From: Bacteroidota bacterium
Lineage (GTDB): Bacteria; Bacteroidota; Bacteroidia; Chitinophagales; BACL12
Length of the DNA: 64,000 bases
Direction of reading: 5' to 3'
Assembly: GCA_016718035.1 (NCBI GenBank)
Contig: JADKEK010000001.1
Coordinates: 186,001-250,000, forward strand
The translations under genes and the position numbers were made by a program. A model generated the notes under the pieces. That model saw nothing but the letters and a program-made list of their open reading frames with translations. It searched no databases and was not told the DNA's origin. Within the stretch, counting starts at the first letter, position 1; each line of letters opens with the position of its first letter. Shown piece after piece: positions 20,325 to 29,275 of this stretch.

Positions 20325-20567
20325 AGTCTTTGTAGTTTATTCGGGCGAAAGTTAGCGTTTATTTTTGGATTAAACGGTTGGTTTTAATAGCGCAACAATA
20401 TTGGAATGCTTTTTGCATGTGAAATTATTATATATATGTAAGTATCTGATAAACAATATATTATATCAACGGATGATGCCAATTTGCTTTAATCTCATGA
20501 CAAACAATTGTTTTGTAAAAGCTATTTAAATCTTTACTAAAACCTAGCTTACCGGCGTATTTAGCGG

Positions 20568-20575
20568 TAATTTTG
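20568..20575 (+). promoter_or_regulatory. -7 box of the first UnbV gene
   Basis: TAATTTTG matches TAnnTTTG and lies 24 bp before the start codon at 20600. No good -33 element is visible at the expected distance. Confidence 0.4.
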
Positions 20576-20599
20576 CAGCGATTTTAAAAAGACTCCTAT

Positions 20600-22888
20600 A
20601 TGAACAGACTGTCCGCGTTTTTTATCTTAATTACTGCATCAATTCTTATAGTTACCGGTTGCGGGAAAGAAAAAAAACAACGTGAATTTGCACAAAATAC
20701 GATTGTTTACGATACACAATTGCCAAACAACGAGGCAATGGCGAAGTATTTAGCTGATTGCAACAATAATTATTTTAATCATCCGAAAAATCGTTTTGCC
20801 AGTAAAACCAGGGCAACAGATTTTGAAAAAGCAACTCCACCAAAAGATGCAAAAAAATATGTAGAATGGAAAAAAGCTATTGGTGATGAATGGTTATTTG
20901 CAGGTATGACAGAAAAATCAATTGCTGCATACGATGAAGCGATAAAAAAAGCAGAAGCAGAAAAAATTAAAGGTGATTTGCTGGATGAAATTAAATACAT
21001 GAAAGCAGTTGCTTATATGCGTTTAGGCGAGCAAAAAAATTGTATTGCTTTGCACACTGCTGAGTCTTGTATTTTTCCTATTCAACAAGGTGGTTGGTAT
21101 CAGGTTACCGACCCAACAAAAGTCGCTGTTGATTTATGGTTGGAAATATTAAAAGAAAATCCGGATGATTTAACTTCTATGTTTTTGTTAAACATTGCCT
21201 ACATGAATTTAGGGCAATATCCGAATGGTGTTCCTGCCGAATACAGAATTAATCCTGAAGAATTTAAATCTTCATATGACATCGGACGATTTGTCAATAT
21301 CGCCGGAAATTTGGGAATTGATTTTATTACTGCATCAGGTGGTGTTTGTGTTGAGGATTTTAATAATGATGGCAACCTTGATATTATCGCTTCAGGTTGG
21401 TTTTTAAATGAACAGGTAAAGGTCATGTTTAATAACGGAGATGGCACTTTTAAGGATGTTACTGAAACTTCAACGCTGAAAGGAATTACAGGTGGTTTAG
21501 ATATGAAATGTGCCGATTATAATAATGATGGCTGGATGGATATCCTAATCCCAAGAGGTGCATGGTGGAACGACTTTGGTAAATTACCCGCTTCATTAAT
21601 TCGCAATAATGGCGATGGCACTTTTACAGATGTAACTTACGAAACAGGATTAATGGAACATTTATATCCAACACAAGCATCTGTATTTGCTGATTTTAAT
21701 AATGATGGTTGGTTAGATATTTATTTTGGTAATGAAACACGTCGCGATACAGAAAAATATCCTTGCGAATTATTTTTAAGCGATGGAAAAGGAAAATTTA
21801 AAAATGTTGCCAAAGAAGCAGGCGCTGATATATTATGTTTTGCAAAAGGTGTTGCGGCTTCTGATTATAACAACGATGGTTATATGGACATCTGTATTTC
21901 AAGTCAGGGAACAGAAAACTTTTTATTGCGCAACGATACCGGAAAAAATAGTGGTAAAATTAAATTTACCGATGTGACGAAAGAAGCAGGAGTTGGTCTT
22001 CCAATCAAAAGTTTCCCTGTTGCATTTTTAGATTTTAATAACGATGGCTGGCAGGATTTAACTATTCAAACATATGATGCTGAGAATTGTGATTATGACA
22101 ATGCTGCAGAATATTTTAATAAACCGGTAAAAGGAGAATATTCCATTTTATATAAAAATAATGGTGATGGCACATTTACTGATGTAACCAAAGAAATGAA
22201 TATGCAGGTTGCCATGACAGTTATGGGGTTAAGTTTTGGGGATTTAGATAATGATGGCTGGATGGATATTTATTCAGGAACAGGTACACCTAATTACACT
22301 TCACTGGTTCCTAAAAGGATGTTTAGAAATAATGAAGGTAAATCATATCAGGATATCACCCATTCAGGTGGATTCGGCCATTTACAAAAAGGACATGGTA
22401 TTGGTTTTGGTGATGTAGATAACGACGGCGACCAGGATGTTTATGAAGATATGGGCGGTGGATATGAAGGTGATGGTTTCCAGGGTGCTTTTTATGAAAA
22501 CCCTGGTATTTCAGGCAACAATTGGGTGAGTTTGCAGTTAGTAGGTGTTAAAGCCAACAAATCTGCGATGGGCTCAAAAGTGAAAATTACTGTTGAAAAT
22601 GCAGATAAGTCTACCCGCGACATTTATGTTGAAGTTACCAATGGCGGTAGTTTTGGCGTAAATTCTAATCGACTGGAAGCAGGTTTAGGCAAAGCCGTTG
22701 CTATCAAAGCAATTGAAATTAACTGGTTGGGACCTAATCAAAAACAAATTATCACTGGTGTTCCTATGAATTCATTTGTGAAAATTACTGAAGGAGAAGC
22801 GGCATTTGAAATTTTGCCTTTGAAGTGTTATAAATTCGCTGCAATGCCTATGGATACTATGATGATGCACCATGGACATCAAATGTAA
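20600..22888 (+). CDS. FG-GAP/VCBS repeat lipoprotein with ASPIC/UnbV domain and Met/His tail
   Basis: 762 residues. The signal ends in a lipobox (SILIVTGC, Cys21). Residues about 60-215 are an alpha-helical, TPR-like region with the motif NCIALHTAESCIFPI. Then come six or more FG-GAP-type calcium-binding repeats of the form DFNNDGWLDI (for example DFNNDGNLDI, DYNNDGWMDI, DLDNDGWMDI, DVDNDGDQDV), consistent with a beta-propeller. The ASPIC/UnbV domain follows (VTNGGSFGVNSNRLEAGLGK), and a C-terminal tail MPMDTMMMHHGHQM looks metal-binding. Function is unknown; family members are secreted or surface proteins. It is followed after 117 bp by a paralogue with the same layout. Confidence 0.85.
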   Translation: MNRLSAFFILITASILIVTGCGKEKKQREFAQNTIVYDTQLPNNEAMAKYLADCNNNYFNHPKNRFASKTRATDFEKATPPKDAKKYVEWKKAIGDEWLFAGMTEKSIAAYDEAIKKAEAEKIKGDLLDEIKYMKAVAYMRLGEQKNCIALHTAESCIFPIQQGGWYQVTDPTKVAVDLWLEILKENPDDLTSMFLLNIAYMNLGQYPNGVPAEYRINPEEFKSSYDIGRFVNIAGNLGIDFITASGGVCVEDFNNDGNLDIIASGWFLNEQVKVMFNNGDGTFKDVTETSTLKGITGGLDMKCADYNNDGWMDILIPRGAWWNDFGKLPASLIRNNGDGTFTDVTYETGLMEHLYPTQASVFADFNNDGWLDIYFGNETRRDTEKYPCELFLSDGKGKFKNVAKEAGADILCFAKGVAASDYNNDGYMDICISSQGTENFLLRNDTGKNSGKIKFTDVTKEAGVGLPIKSFPVAFLDFNNDGWQDLTIQTYDAENCDYDNAAEYFNKPVKGEYSILYKNNGDGTFTDVTKEMNMQVAMTVMGLSFGDLDNDGWMDIYSGTGTPNYTSLVPKRMFRNNEGKSYQDITHSGGFGHLQKGHGIGFGDVDNDGDQDVYEDMGGGYEGDGFQGAFYENPGISGNNWVSLQLVGVKANKSAMGSKVKITVENADKSTRDIYVEVTNGGSFGVNSNRLEAGLGKAVAIKAIEINWLGPNQKQIITGVPMNSFVKITEGEAAFEILPLKCYKFAAMPMDTMMMHHGHQM

Positions 22889-23005
22889 GCTGCTGAATTA
22901 ACAAAAATTTTGCATTGCCATTAAAAAACTTTTAACTGTATAAACACATAAAACATAGATAAACCGCATACAAAAGCGGAAATTTGCACTATCAATCAAA
23001 TTGTT

Positions 23006-25396
23006 ATGACGACTAAAACCAAACGTATTTTAATTATCTCAGGTCTTGCCATTCTTGTTTTGGCAGCTGGCTCGTATGTTATGAAAAGTAAAATCATGGG
23101 CCTTATAAAAGGCAATGATAATAAACGAGTTGCTGCACAACAGTCTGCCGATATCAAAGAAATTCCATGGACTGCGACAGAAAACACCAATCAGGCTATG
23201 ATTGATTATTTGCATAAAGTATATGATGCAGTAAACAAGCCGGGTTTGCGTTTTATGAATACAGCTATTGCGGAAAGTTTATTGGCATTGCCTATTCCTG
23301 AAGATGCCACCGGAAAATACCAATGGTATTTTGATGTGTGTAATCAATTATTAAACTGCGGTCGTGTAAACGAAGCGGTTGCTAAAATTGACGAATTTGA
23401 AAAATCTGCTCAATTTAAAAAATTGAGTGATGCGCAATATGGCGGATGGTATTACACTAAAGGTTTAGTGTACTTACGTTATGGTGAAGTGGAGAATTGT
23501 ATCGGTTTACATAATGCTGAATCTTGCATTTGGCCTTTGTCTAAAGCAGCTCAAAGTATGAAAAAAGATGGCCCGACAATGGCGGTAAAAGCATATACGG
23601 ATTGTTTAAAATATGAGCCGGAAAATTTATCTGCAATGTGGTTAATGAACATTGCTTATCAGCAATTAGGCACTTACCCTGAAGCAGTTCCTGCACAATG
23701 GTTAATTAAACCTGAATCATTTAAATCAGAATTTGATGTGCCACGTTTTAAAAATGTTGCAATTGATTTAGGTGTTGATAATCCGAATATGTGTGGTGGT
23801 GTTATTTGTGATGATTTTAATAACGATGATTTAATCGACATATTTACTTGCGGATGGGGATTAAAAGAAAGAAGTTTCCTTTTATTAAATAAAGGTGATG
23901 GTACGTTTGATGATGTTTCGAAAAAAGCAGGTTTAGATGTTTATCCGGGTGGATTAATGATTCAACAAACTGACTATAACAATGATGGTTGGTTAGACGT
24001 TTGGGTTTCACGTGGTGCTTGGTATAGCAACTTCGGTATTTTACCAAGTTCATTGTTACGCAACAACGGTGACTCTACATTTACTGATGTTACTCGTGAA
24101 GTAGGTATCTGGACAACTCGTCCTTCTCAAGCTGCTACATGGGCCGATTTTAATAACGATGGCTGGTTAGACTTATATATAGGCAATGAAGCTTCTCGTA
24201 AAGGAGATAAAATTAACGACTGCCAATTATGGATTAATGAAAAAGGTAAATTCCGTGAAATAGCGAAAGAAGCCGGAATTAATGTAAACTCATTTGTTAA
24301 AGGTGTTACCTCAGGTGATTATGATAATGATGGTGATGCTGATGTTTATATTTCTGCTAACGGATTTAAAAATTATTTATTCCGCAACGACACTAAAAAA
24401 GGTAGTAACAAAATGAAATTCACCAACGTTACAAAAACTGCAGGCGTGCAAGGACCAGAATCTAGTTTCCCTTGTTGGTTCTTCGATTTTGATAACGATG
24501 GTTGGTTAGATATTATGAACTTTAGTTATTCTGCAAATATTTCAGATAATGATATTCCTGCAGAATATATGGGCAAACCAACTCAAAGTGATAAAACAGC
24601 TTTGTATCGCAATAATGGTGATGGAACATTTACTGATATTGCAGGTAAAACTGGTTTAGCTAATCGTACCTTCCTTGTAATGGGATCAAGCTACGGCGAT
24701 TTTGATATGGATGGCTGGATTGATTTTTATGTTGGAACTGGTAAGCCAGATATGCGCAGTTTAACACCAAACAGAATGTTGCGTAACGATGGTGGTAAAT
24801 ACTACCAGGAAGTGTCAACTGCTGCAGGTGTTGGCGTTTTACAAAAAGGTCATGAAATTTCATTTGCTGATTTAAATAATGACGGTTATCCTGAAATTTT
24901 TGCCCAAATGGGTGGTGCTTATGAAGCATCAGGATTTTACGATTGTTTATTCGAAAATCCGGCATCTTTCCAAAATAATTGGATTTCTATCGATTTAACA
25001 GGAACAAAATCTAATAAAATTGCGCGCGGTGCACGTTTAAAAATTACGACAATTGAAAACGGCAAGGAACGCAATATTTACGAATGGGTTACACAAGGTT
25101 CCAGCTTCGGTGCAAACAGTTTACGTCAGGAAATTGGTTTAGGAAAAGCAACTGCTATTAAACAAATTGAAATTACCTGGCCAACAAGTGGAATTAAAAC
25201 TGTATTAAAAGATGTAGCAATGAATCAGTTTATTGCGGTTATAGAAGGAACAGAAGGATTTACTCCAATTGTTTTAACTCCATTTGTATTCCAAAGCACA
25301 CCTGAAAAATCATTTACGCATAAAATGATGATGACAATGGATCATGGTGACAACGCCAGATACATGAATATGCAACATGATAATATGGGTCATTAA
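23006..25396 (+). CDS. FG-GAP/VCBS repeat protein with ASPIC/UnbV domain and Met/His tail, paralogue of the preceding gene
   Basis: 796 residues with the same architecture as the 20600 gene. It has an N-terminal membrane anchor (ILIISGLAILVLAAGSYVM) rather than a lipobox, and a helical region with NCIGLHNAESCIWPL. FG-GAP repeats follow (DFNNDDLIDI, DYNNDGWLDV, DFNNDGWLDL, DYDNDGDADV, DFDNDGWLDI, DFDMDGWIDF, DLNNDGYPEI), and then a UnbV domain (VTQGSSFGANSLRQEIGLGK). The tail MMMTMDHGDNARYMNMQHDN then MGH is again Met/His-rich. The shared motif N-C-I-x-L-H-x-A-E-S-C-I in both suggests a second conserved site. Probably co-transcribed with the first gene; a strong terminator follows. Confidence 0.85.
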   Translation: MTTKTKRILIISGLAILVLAAGSYVMKSKIMGLIKGNDNKRVAAQQSADIKEIPWTATENTNQAMIDYLHKVYDAVNKPGLRFMNTAIAESLLALPIPEDATGKYQWYFDVCNQLLNCGRVNEAVAKIDEFEKSAQFKKLSDAQYGGWYYTKGLVYLRYGEVENCIGLHNAESCIWPLSKAAQSMKKDGPTMAVKAYTDCLKYEPENLSAMWLMNIAYQQLGTYPEAVPAQWLIKPESFKSEFDVPRFKNVAIDLGVDNPNMCGGVICDDFNNDDLIDIFTCGWGLKERSFLLLNKGDGTFDDVSKKAGLDVYPGGLMIQQTDYNNDGWLDVWVSRGAWYSNFGILPSSLLRNNGDSTFTDVTREVGIWTTRPSQAATWADFNNDGWLDLYIGNEASRKGDKINDCQLWINEKGKFREIAKEAGINVNSFVKGVTSGDYDNDGDADVYISANGFKNYLFRNDTKKGSNKMKFTNVTKTAGVQGPESSFPCWFFDFDNDGWLDIMNFSYSANISDNDIPAEYMGKPTQSDKTALYRNNGDGTFTDIAGKTGLANRTFLVMGSSYGDFDMDGWIDFYVGTGKPDMRSLTPNRMLRNDGGKYYQEVSTAAGVGVLQKGHEISFADLNNDGYPEIFAQMGGAYEASGFYDCLFENPASFQNNWISIDLTGTKSNKIARGARLKITTIENGKERNIYEWVTQGSSFGANSLRQEIGLGKATAIKQIEITWPTSGIKTVLKDVAMNQFIAVIEGTEGFTPIVLTPFVFQSTPEKSFTHKMMMTMDHGDNARYMNMQHDNMGH

Positions 25397-25423
25397 TTAA
25401 ATTCCATACCATAAATATTTTCT

Positions 25424-25455
25424 GAGGCTGTCTGCAAAGGCAGCCTCTTTTTTTT
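25424..25455 (+). terminator. Terminator of the UnbV gene pair
   Basis: GAGGCTG at 25424-25430 pairs with CAGCCTC at 25441-25447 (10-nt loop), followed by nine T. It lies 27 bp after the stop codon at 25396. Confidence 0.85.
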
Positions 25456-25494
25456 ATTCCATTTGCGTTGTATAATTAAAACGAACGAGTGTTG

Positions 25495-26214
25495 TTTCTC
25501 GCCAAGGCGCGAAGTGATTTATTTTTAAATTTAAACCATTTCAAGCGCGCAAAGGTATAATTGGTTTAAATGCTCCATGGAAAATAGTTAATGTTGTTTC
25601 TCGCCAAGGCGCAAAGTTTTTTATATTTTATTTAAATAAAAAACCAATTTAAGCGCGCAAAGGTTTAATTGGTTTCCCAACTTTGCGCGCTTAAAAACAA
25701 TCCATATCATACAACCTATAATCAATAAAACTTCGCGCCTTGGCGAGCAACAGTTGGTTTCTCAGCTCCGCGCGCTCAAATACAACCCATATCACACACC
25801 ATACAATCCCAACTTTTCCGCGCCTCCGCGTGAAACAACCAACGCCGGTTCACCCGCCTCAGCGGACTGGAAGCACGGAAAAAGTGAGAAAGCGGAGAAA
25901 ATAAATTTAATTGGTTTCCCAGCTTTGCGCGCTTAAAAACAATCCATATCATACAACCTATAATCAATAAAACTTCGCGCCTTGGCGAGCAACAGTTGGT
26001 TTCTCAGCTCCGCGCGCTTAAAAACAAACCATGTCGCACATTGTATATTCCTTTAATTTCCGCGCCTCCGCGTGAAACAACCAACGCCGGTTCACGCGGA
26101 AAAAGAGAGATTGCGGAGGAAAAGATACAATGGTTTCTCAGCTCCGCGCCCTCAAAAACATACTATATCGCACACCTCACAATCCCAATCTCTCCGCCCC
26201 TCCGCGTGAAACTG
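25495..26214 (+). repeat. Cluster of compound palindromic repeats (two arm types)
   Basis: Fills the gap between the UnbV pair and the 26308 lipoprotein. The best copy has outer arms CTCGCCAAGGCGC (25600-25612) and GCGCCTTGGCGAG (25735-25747), perfectly complementary, and inner arms AAGCGCGCAAAG (25651-25662) and CTTTGCGCGCTT (25681-25692). Right-half copies follow in a second flavour, with CTCCGCGCGCTC in the core and GCCTCCGCGTGAAAC at the edge; TCCGCGTGAA at 26067-26076 pairs with TTCACGCGGA at 26091-26100. Open frames inside (25754-26265) are by-products of the repeat and are not called. Confidence 0.85.
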
Positions 26215-26307
26215 CATTGTGCCATTGGTTTGCCATCTTTTTGTTATCGCTGTGTCATTTATTAATTTTACTATTCACAACATCCAACAGGCTATTATAT
26301 TTGAATA

Positions 26308-27366
26308 ATGTCACATCCATTAGCAAAATGGTTTATTTCAGGAATAATGCTTGCCACATTATTTTCATGTGAAAGTGATTTCGACATTAATGGCGATTAC
26401 ATCGAAAAAGTAGTCGTATTCGGATTATTAGATTATGGCGAAGACACCAATTACATCCGCATCGAAAAAACATTTTTAGAAGCAAATACCAATGCCATTT
26501 TATTAGCAGCCAATTCAGACCAAATATTTTATACCAATAATGAATTAGAAGTATATTTAGAAGAATGGAATAATGGTATTTACCAGCGCACCATACCTGT
26601 TACCTATGTGGATGGCGATTCGCTTGGGTTGGAAAAGGAAGAAGGCGTGTTTTCTACTTCACCAAATATTTTATACCGCATAACAACGCCTTTAGACAGC
26701 ACTAGTGCTTACACGATATATATTATTAAAACCGCAACAGGTGATACCATTACGGCCACTACACAACTTGTTCAAAATTATCATTTGTATTTCCCAACCT
26801 ACACTACCTCATATGTGAATTTTGCAGATACCGGTAAAATGACCTACACCTGCAAACAAGCTGTTAATGCCATGTTGTACGAATTAACCATGGATTTTAA
26901 TTATTATGAAAAAAATGTAATTACCGGCGATTCGATTTTAAAAACAATTAATTGGCAAATCGTTAATAATAAAGAAGGAGATAATATTGAAGGTAATGGC
27001 AATATCAGTTATGTAGTATTGCGCCATGCATTTTTTAATTTCCTGGCATCAAGTATTGATGAAAACCCGGATGTAATTCGCACTGCAGTTAATGTAAATT
27101 ATCATTGGTATGCCGGAGGTAAAGAAGTATATGATTTATACCTGAATATGTTGGCTAATGTGGGAATCAACCAGGATTATATTTCACCGGAATATACCAA
27201 CGTAAATGGTGGTTTAGGATTATTTTCTTCAAGACATGGCCAACATGTAACGAACTTATCCTTATACGAAGCAACAATAGATTCAATTGCCTGTGGCAGT
27301 ATTACCGGAAATTTGAAATTTCTGTCAAGTCCGGCTAATCCGGCTTTTCCAGGTTGCTCGTTTTAA
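26308..27366 (+). CDS. Lipoprotein of unknown function (paralogue of the convergent gene), DUF4249-like
   Basis: 352 residues, lipobox LATLFSC (Cys21). Beta-rich mature protein with VVVFGLLDYGEDTNYIRIEK, EEGVFSTSPNILYRIT and the C-terminal NVNGGLGLFSSR followed by DSIACGSITGNLKF. The layout resembles the DUF4249 group of Bacteroidota lipoproteins, which often accompany TonB-linked systems, but I cannot confirm the family by eye. Two cysteines near the end (SIACGS, PGCSF) are shared with its paralogue. It ends 13 bp from the stop of the convergent paralogue, with no room for a terminator between them. Confidence 0.75.
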   Translation: MSHPLAKWFISGIMLATLFSCESDFDINGDYIEKVVVFGLLDYGEDTNYIRIEKTFLEANTNAILLAANSDQIFYTNNELEVYLEEWNNGIYQRTIPVTYVDGDSLGLEKEEGVFSTSPNILYRITTPLDSTSAYTIYIIKTATGDTITATTQLVQNYHLYFPTYTTSYVNFADTGKMTYTCKQAVNAMLYELTMDFNYYEKNVITGDSILKTINWQIVNNKEGDNIEGNGNISYVVLRHAFFNFLASSIDENPDVIRTAVNVNYHWYAGGKEVYDLYLNMLANVGINQDYISPEYTNVNGGLGLFSSRHGQHVTNLSLYEATIDSIACGSITGNLKFLSSPANPAFPGCSF

Positions 27367-27379
27367 TAAAGGTTCTGTA

Positions 27380-28456
27380 TTAGTCGCAATAAGGAAATCC
27401 AAATGTTGCACCATCGGGAGCAAAATTTAAACCACCCGTTACAACACTACATGCAATGGAATCACGTGTTTGTAAAGTCAGGGGATAAATTTTTCCTTCT
27501 TTATGAAAACGGCTCGATAAAATGCCCAGGCCTCCGTTTACATTGGAATATGCTTGGGTAATCTGACCTTCAGTGATACCTAAAGTGGCGTTATTATATT
27601 CAAAATAGGTAAATAATTCTAAGCCGCCACCATCGATGAAAAATTGAACAGAATCTGCTATACGAATAAAACTGAAATCTGCAACCGGTGGAAATTCGGA
27701 TTTAATAAAATTAAAAAAGGTTTCTCCGGGCACATCATAAGTAGTAATAATATTGCCATCGGTAGATTCCGTTTCAACATTGCGGTCAATTACCCAATCC
27801 TTATATCCTGAATAAGTATAATGTATGCTGTCGCCTTCAGGATAATAAATTCCTTCACGGTAATGGAAACGCATGGTTAAATCGTAAATCTTTGCATCCT
27901 GTGCGCTTTTCCATCGCAATTGAAAAGTATTTTGAGGCGACAAGCCTACTGAAAAAGGAAATACGTTCTCGTCATCAGGGCGTATAATTGCAAAGCTGTC
28001 GATTAATGCAGTTTCTGCAGTAATGATTTTACCGGTTTCAGTATTTTCTGCGACTAATTTATAAGAGTGGGTATAATCTAAGTCTGCCACAAATCGGTAA
28101 AGGATATTTGGTGAGTTGGCAAAAATCCCTTCCTGTTTCGGCATCCCTAAAGTGTCACCGTCTACACGTTCAACAGGATAAGTATTAATCAAGGTCCCGA
28201 AATTGTATTCTTCAATTCGCACTTGCAGTTCATCGCCGTAATAAATGGACTCAGGGTCAGTGGCCATAGTTAAGCCATCTACTTCATCGCTTAAATAGGC
28301 ACGGTTGATTCTAATATATTGGGTATCTACCGAAGCATCTAATAAGCCATATACCACAGGGGTTTCAATAAAGTCAGCGTTCAGGTCAAAATCGGTTGAA
28401 CAACTGTTTGAAAATGCAGCAATTGTAATACCTGCTGCCACTAGCCATTTATTCAT
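27380..28456 (-). CDS. Lipoprotein of unknown function, DUF4249-like paralogue
   Basis: 358 residues from ATG 28456, chosen because MNKWLVAAGITIAAFSNSC gives a lipobox with Cys19; the longer frame from 28483 adds nine residues in front of it. It parallels the 26308 protein along its length: VVYGLLDASVDTQYIRINR, QEGIFANSPNILYRFV, ETGKIITAETALI, NVNGGLGILSSR and DSIACSVVTGGLNF, ending FPYCD. The pair arose by duplication and now points tail to tail. Likely outer-membrane or periplasmic; no catalytic motif is seen. Confidence 0.75.
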   Translation of the reverse strand: MNKWLVAAGITIAAFSNSCSTDFDLNADFIETPVVYGLLDASVDTQYIRINRAYLSDEVDGLTMATDPESIYYGDELQVRIEEYNFGTLINTYPVERVDGDTLGMPKQEGIFANSPNILYRFVADLDYTHSYKLVAENTETGKIITAETALIDSFAIIRPDDENVFPFSVGLSPQNTFQLRWKSAQDAKIYDLTMRFHYREGIYYPEGDSIHYTYSGYKDWVIDRNVETESTDGNIITTYDVPGETFFNFIKSEFPPVADFSFIRIADSVQFFIDGGGLELFTYFEYNNATLGITEGQITQAYSNVNGGLGILSSRFHKEGKIYPLTLQTRDSIACSVVTGGLNFAPDGATFGFPYCD

Positions 28457-29275
28457 AGGCTGCAAAGATAGCAGTTTAACCAATTGATATGTAAAATGAT
28501 TGTCAGGAATACCCGAATTACACTTGTAAAGCGCCTGTTTTAACGGTTTTTAGCATTTTTATAGGCCTTTACTATGATTAAAATCAAATAACTTTTATTG
28601 TAAATTATTTTTTGAGCAAGGTAATTGGACTGAATTAGTAATGTTAAGTAACGCTGAGCAATAATATTATCACCTCTTAGACATAGGTGAAATTTCTGTT
28701 GTATTACACCAACCTTTGTTTACTAATGACAATCTCTTAATATTTAAGTTACCATTTCAAAGATGCCAAGTTCATGTTTTTATTCGATATGAAACTGGAA
28801 ACTGATATAAATTATGAGCAGGCGCAGTACCTAACAAACTGCCTTCAGATAGTCGATTTCTACCAAGAATTTCCTGGTTGTATTAAATCAGCATATTGGA
28901 ATCTAGCAATTAGAACCTTGATCACAATTTCGCAAGTTAAAATCCATGAGAAAGCCATTTTTCAAAAATGAATTAAACGTCAAGTGATTAAAAAAGTATC
29001 GTAAAATACTGAAAAACAATTAGTTATATCAGAAGTTAGTTAAAAATTTAAAGAAATCTAAAATACCCAATTCAACTTTCCTAAAATGTTCAAATGCCAT
29101 TATTATAGCCTTATTTTGTTGAAGTAATGTCATCTCACGTGATAATACGGTTCCAAGTTGTCGCATTAATCTGTAACCTGTAATCAAAACCTGTCAGGCT
29201 GTCAGTTTTATGCCAATGGTATAAAAATTGTCCTCCGCCAATCATTAAAACTTGTAAACAAACAATCTTTATACA
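28457..29275 (+). other. 819-bp intergenic region upstream of dnaK
   Basis: Contains the divergent control regions of the 27380 lipoprotein and dnaK. I see no recognisable gene. A 65-codon frame at 28774-28971 has no signal, no motif and AT-biased composition, and is not called. CTGTCAGGCTGTCAG near 29189-29205 is a short direct repeat. No CIRCE-type element (TTAGCACTC-N9-GAGTGCTAA) and no clear TAnnTTTG box is visible before dnaK. Confidence 0.45.

Noticed and set aside
25754..26372. Open frames on both strands inside the 25.5-26.2 kb repeat cluster
   Set aside because: They translate repeated units, share identical segments and have no recognisable protein features.
28774..28971. A 65-codon frame before dnaK
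   Set aside because: AT-biased, no motif, no promoter or signal; probably chance.
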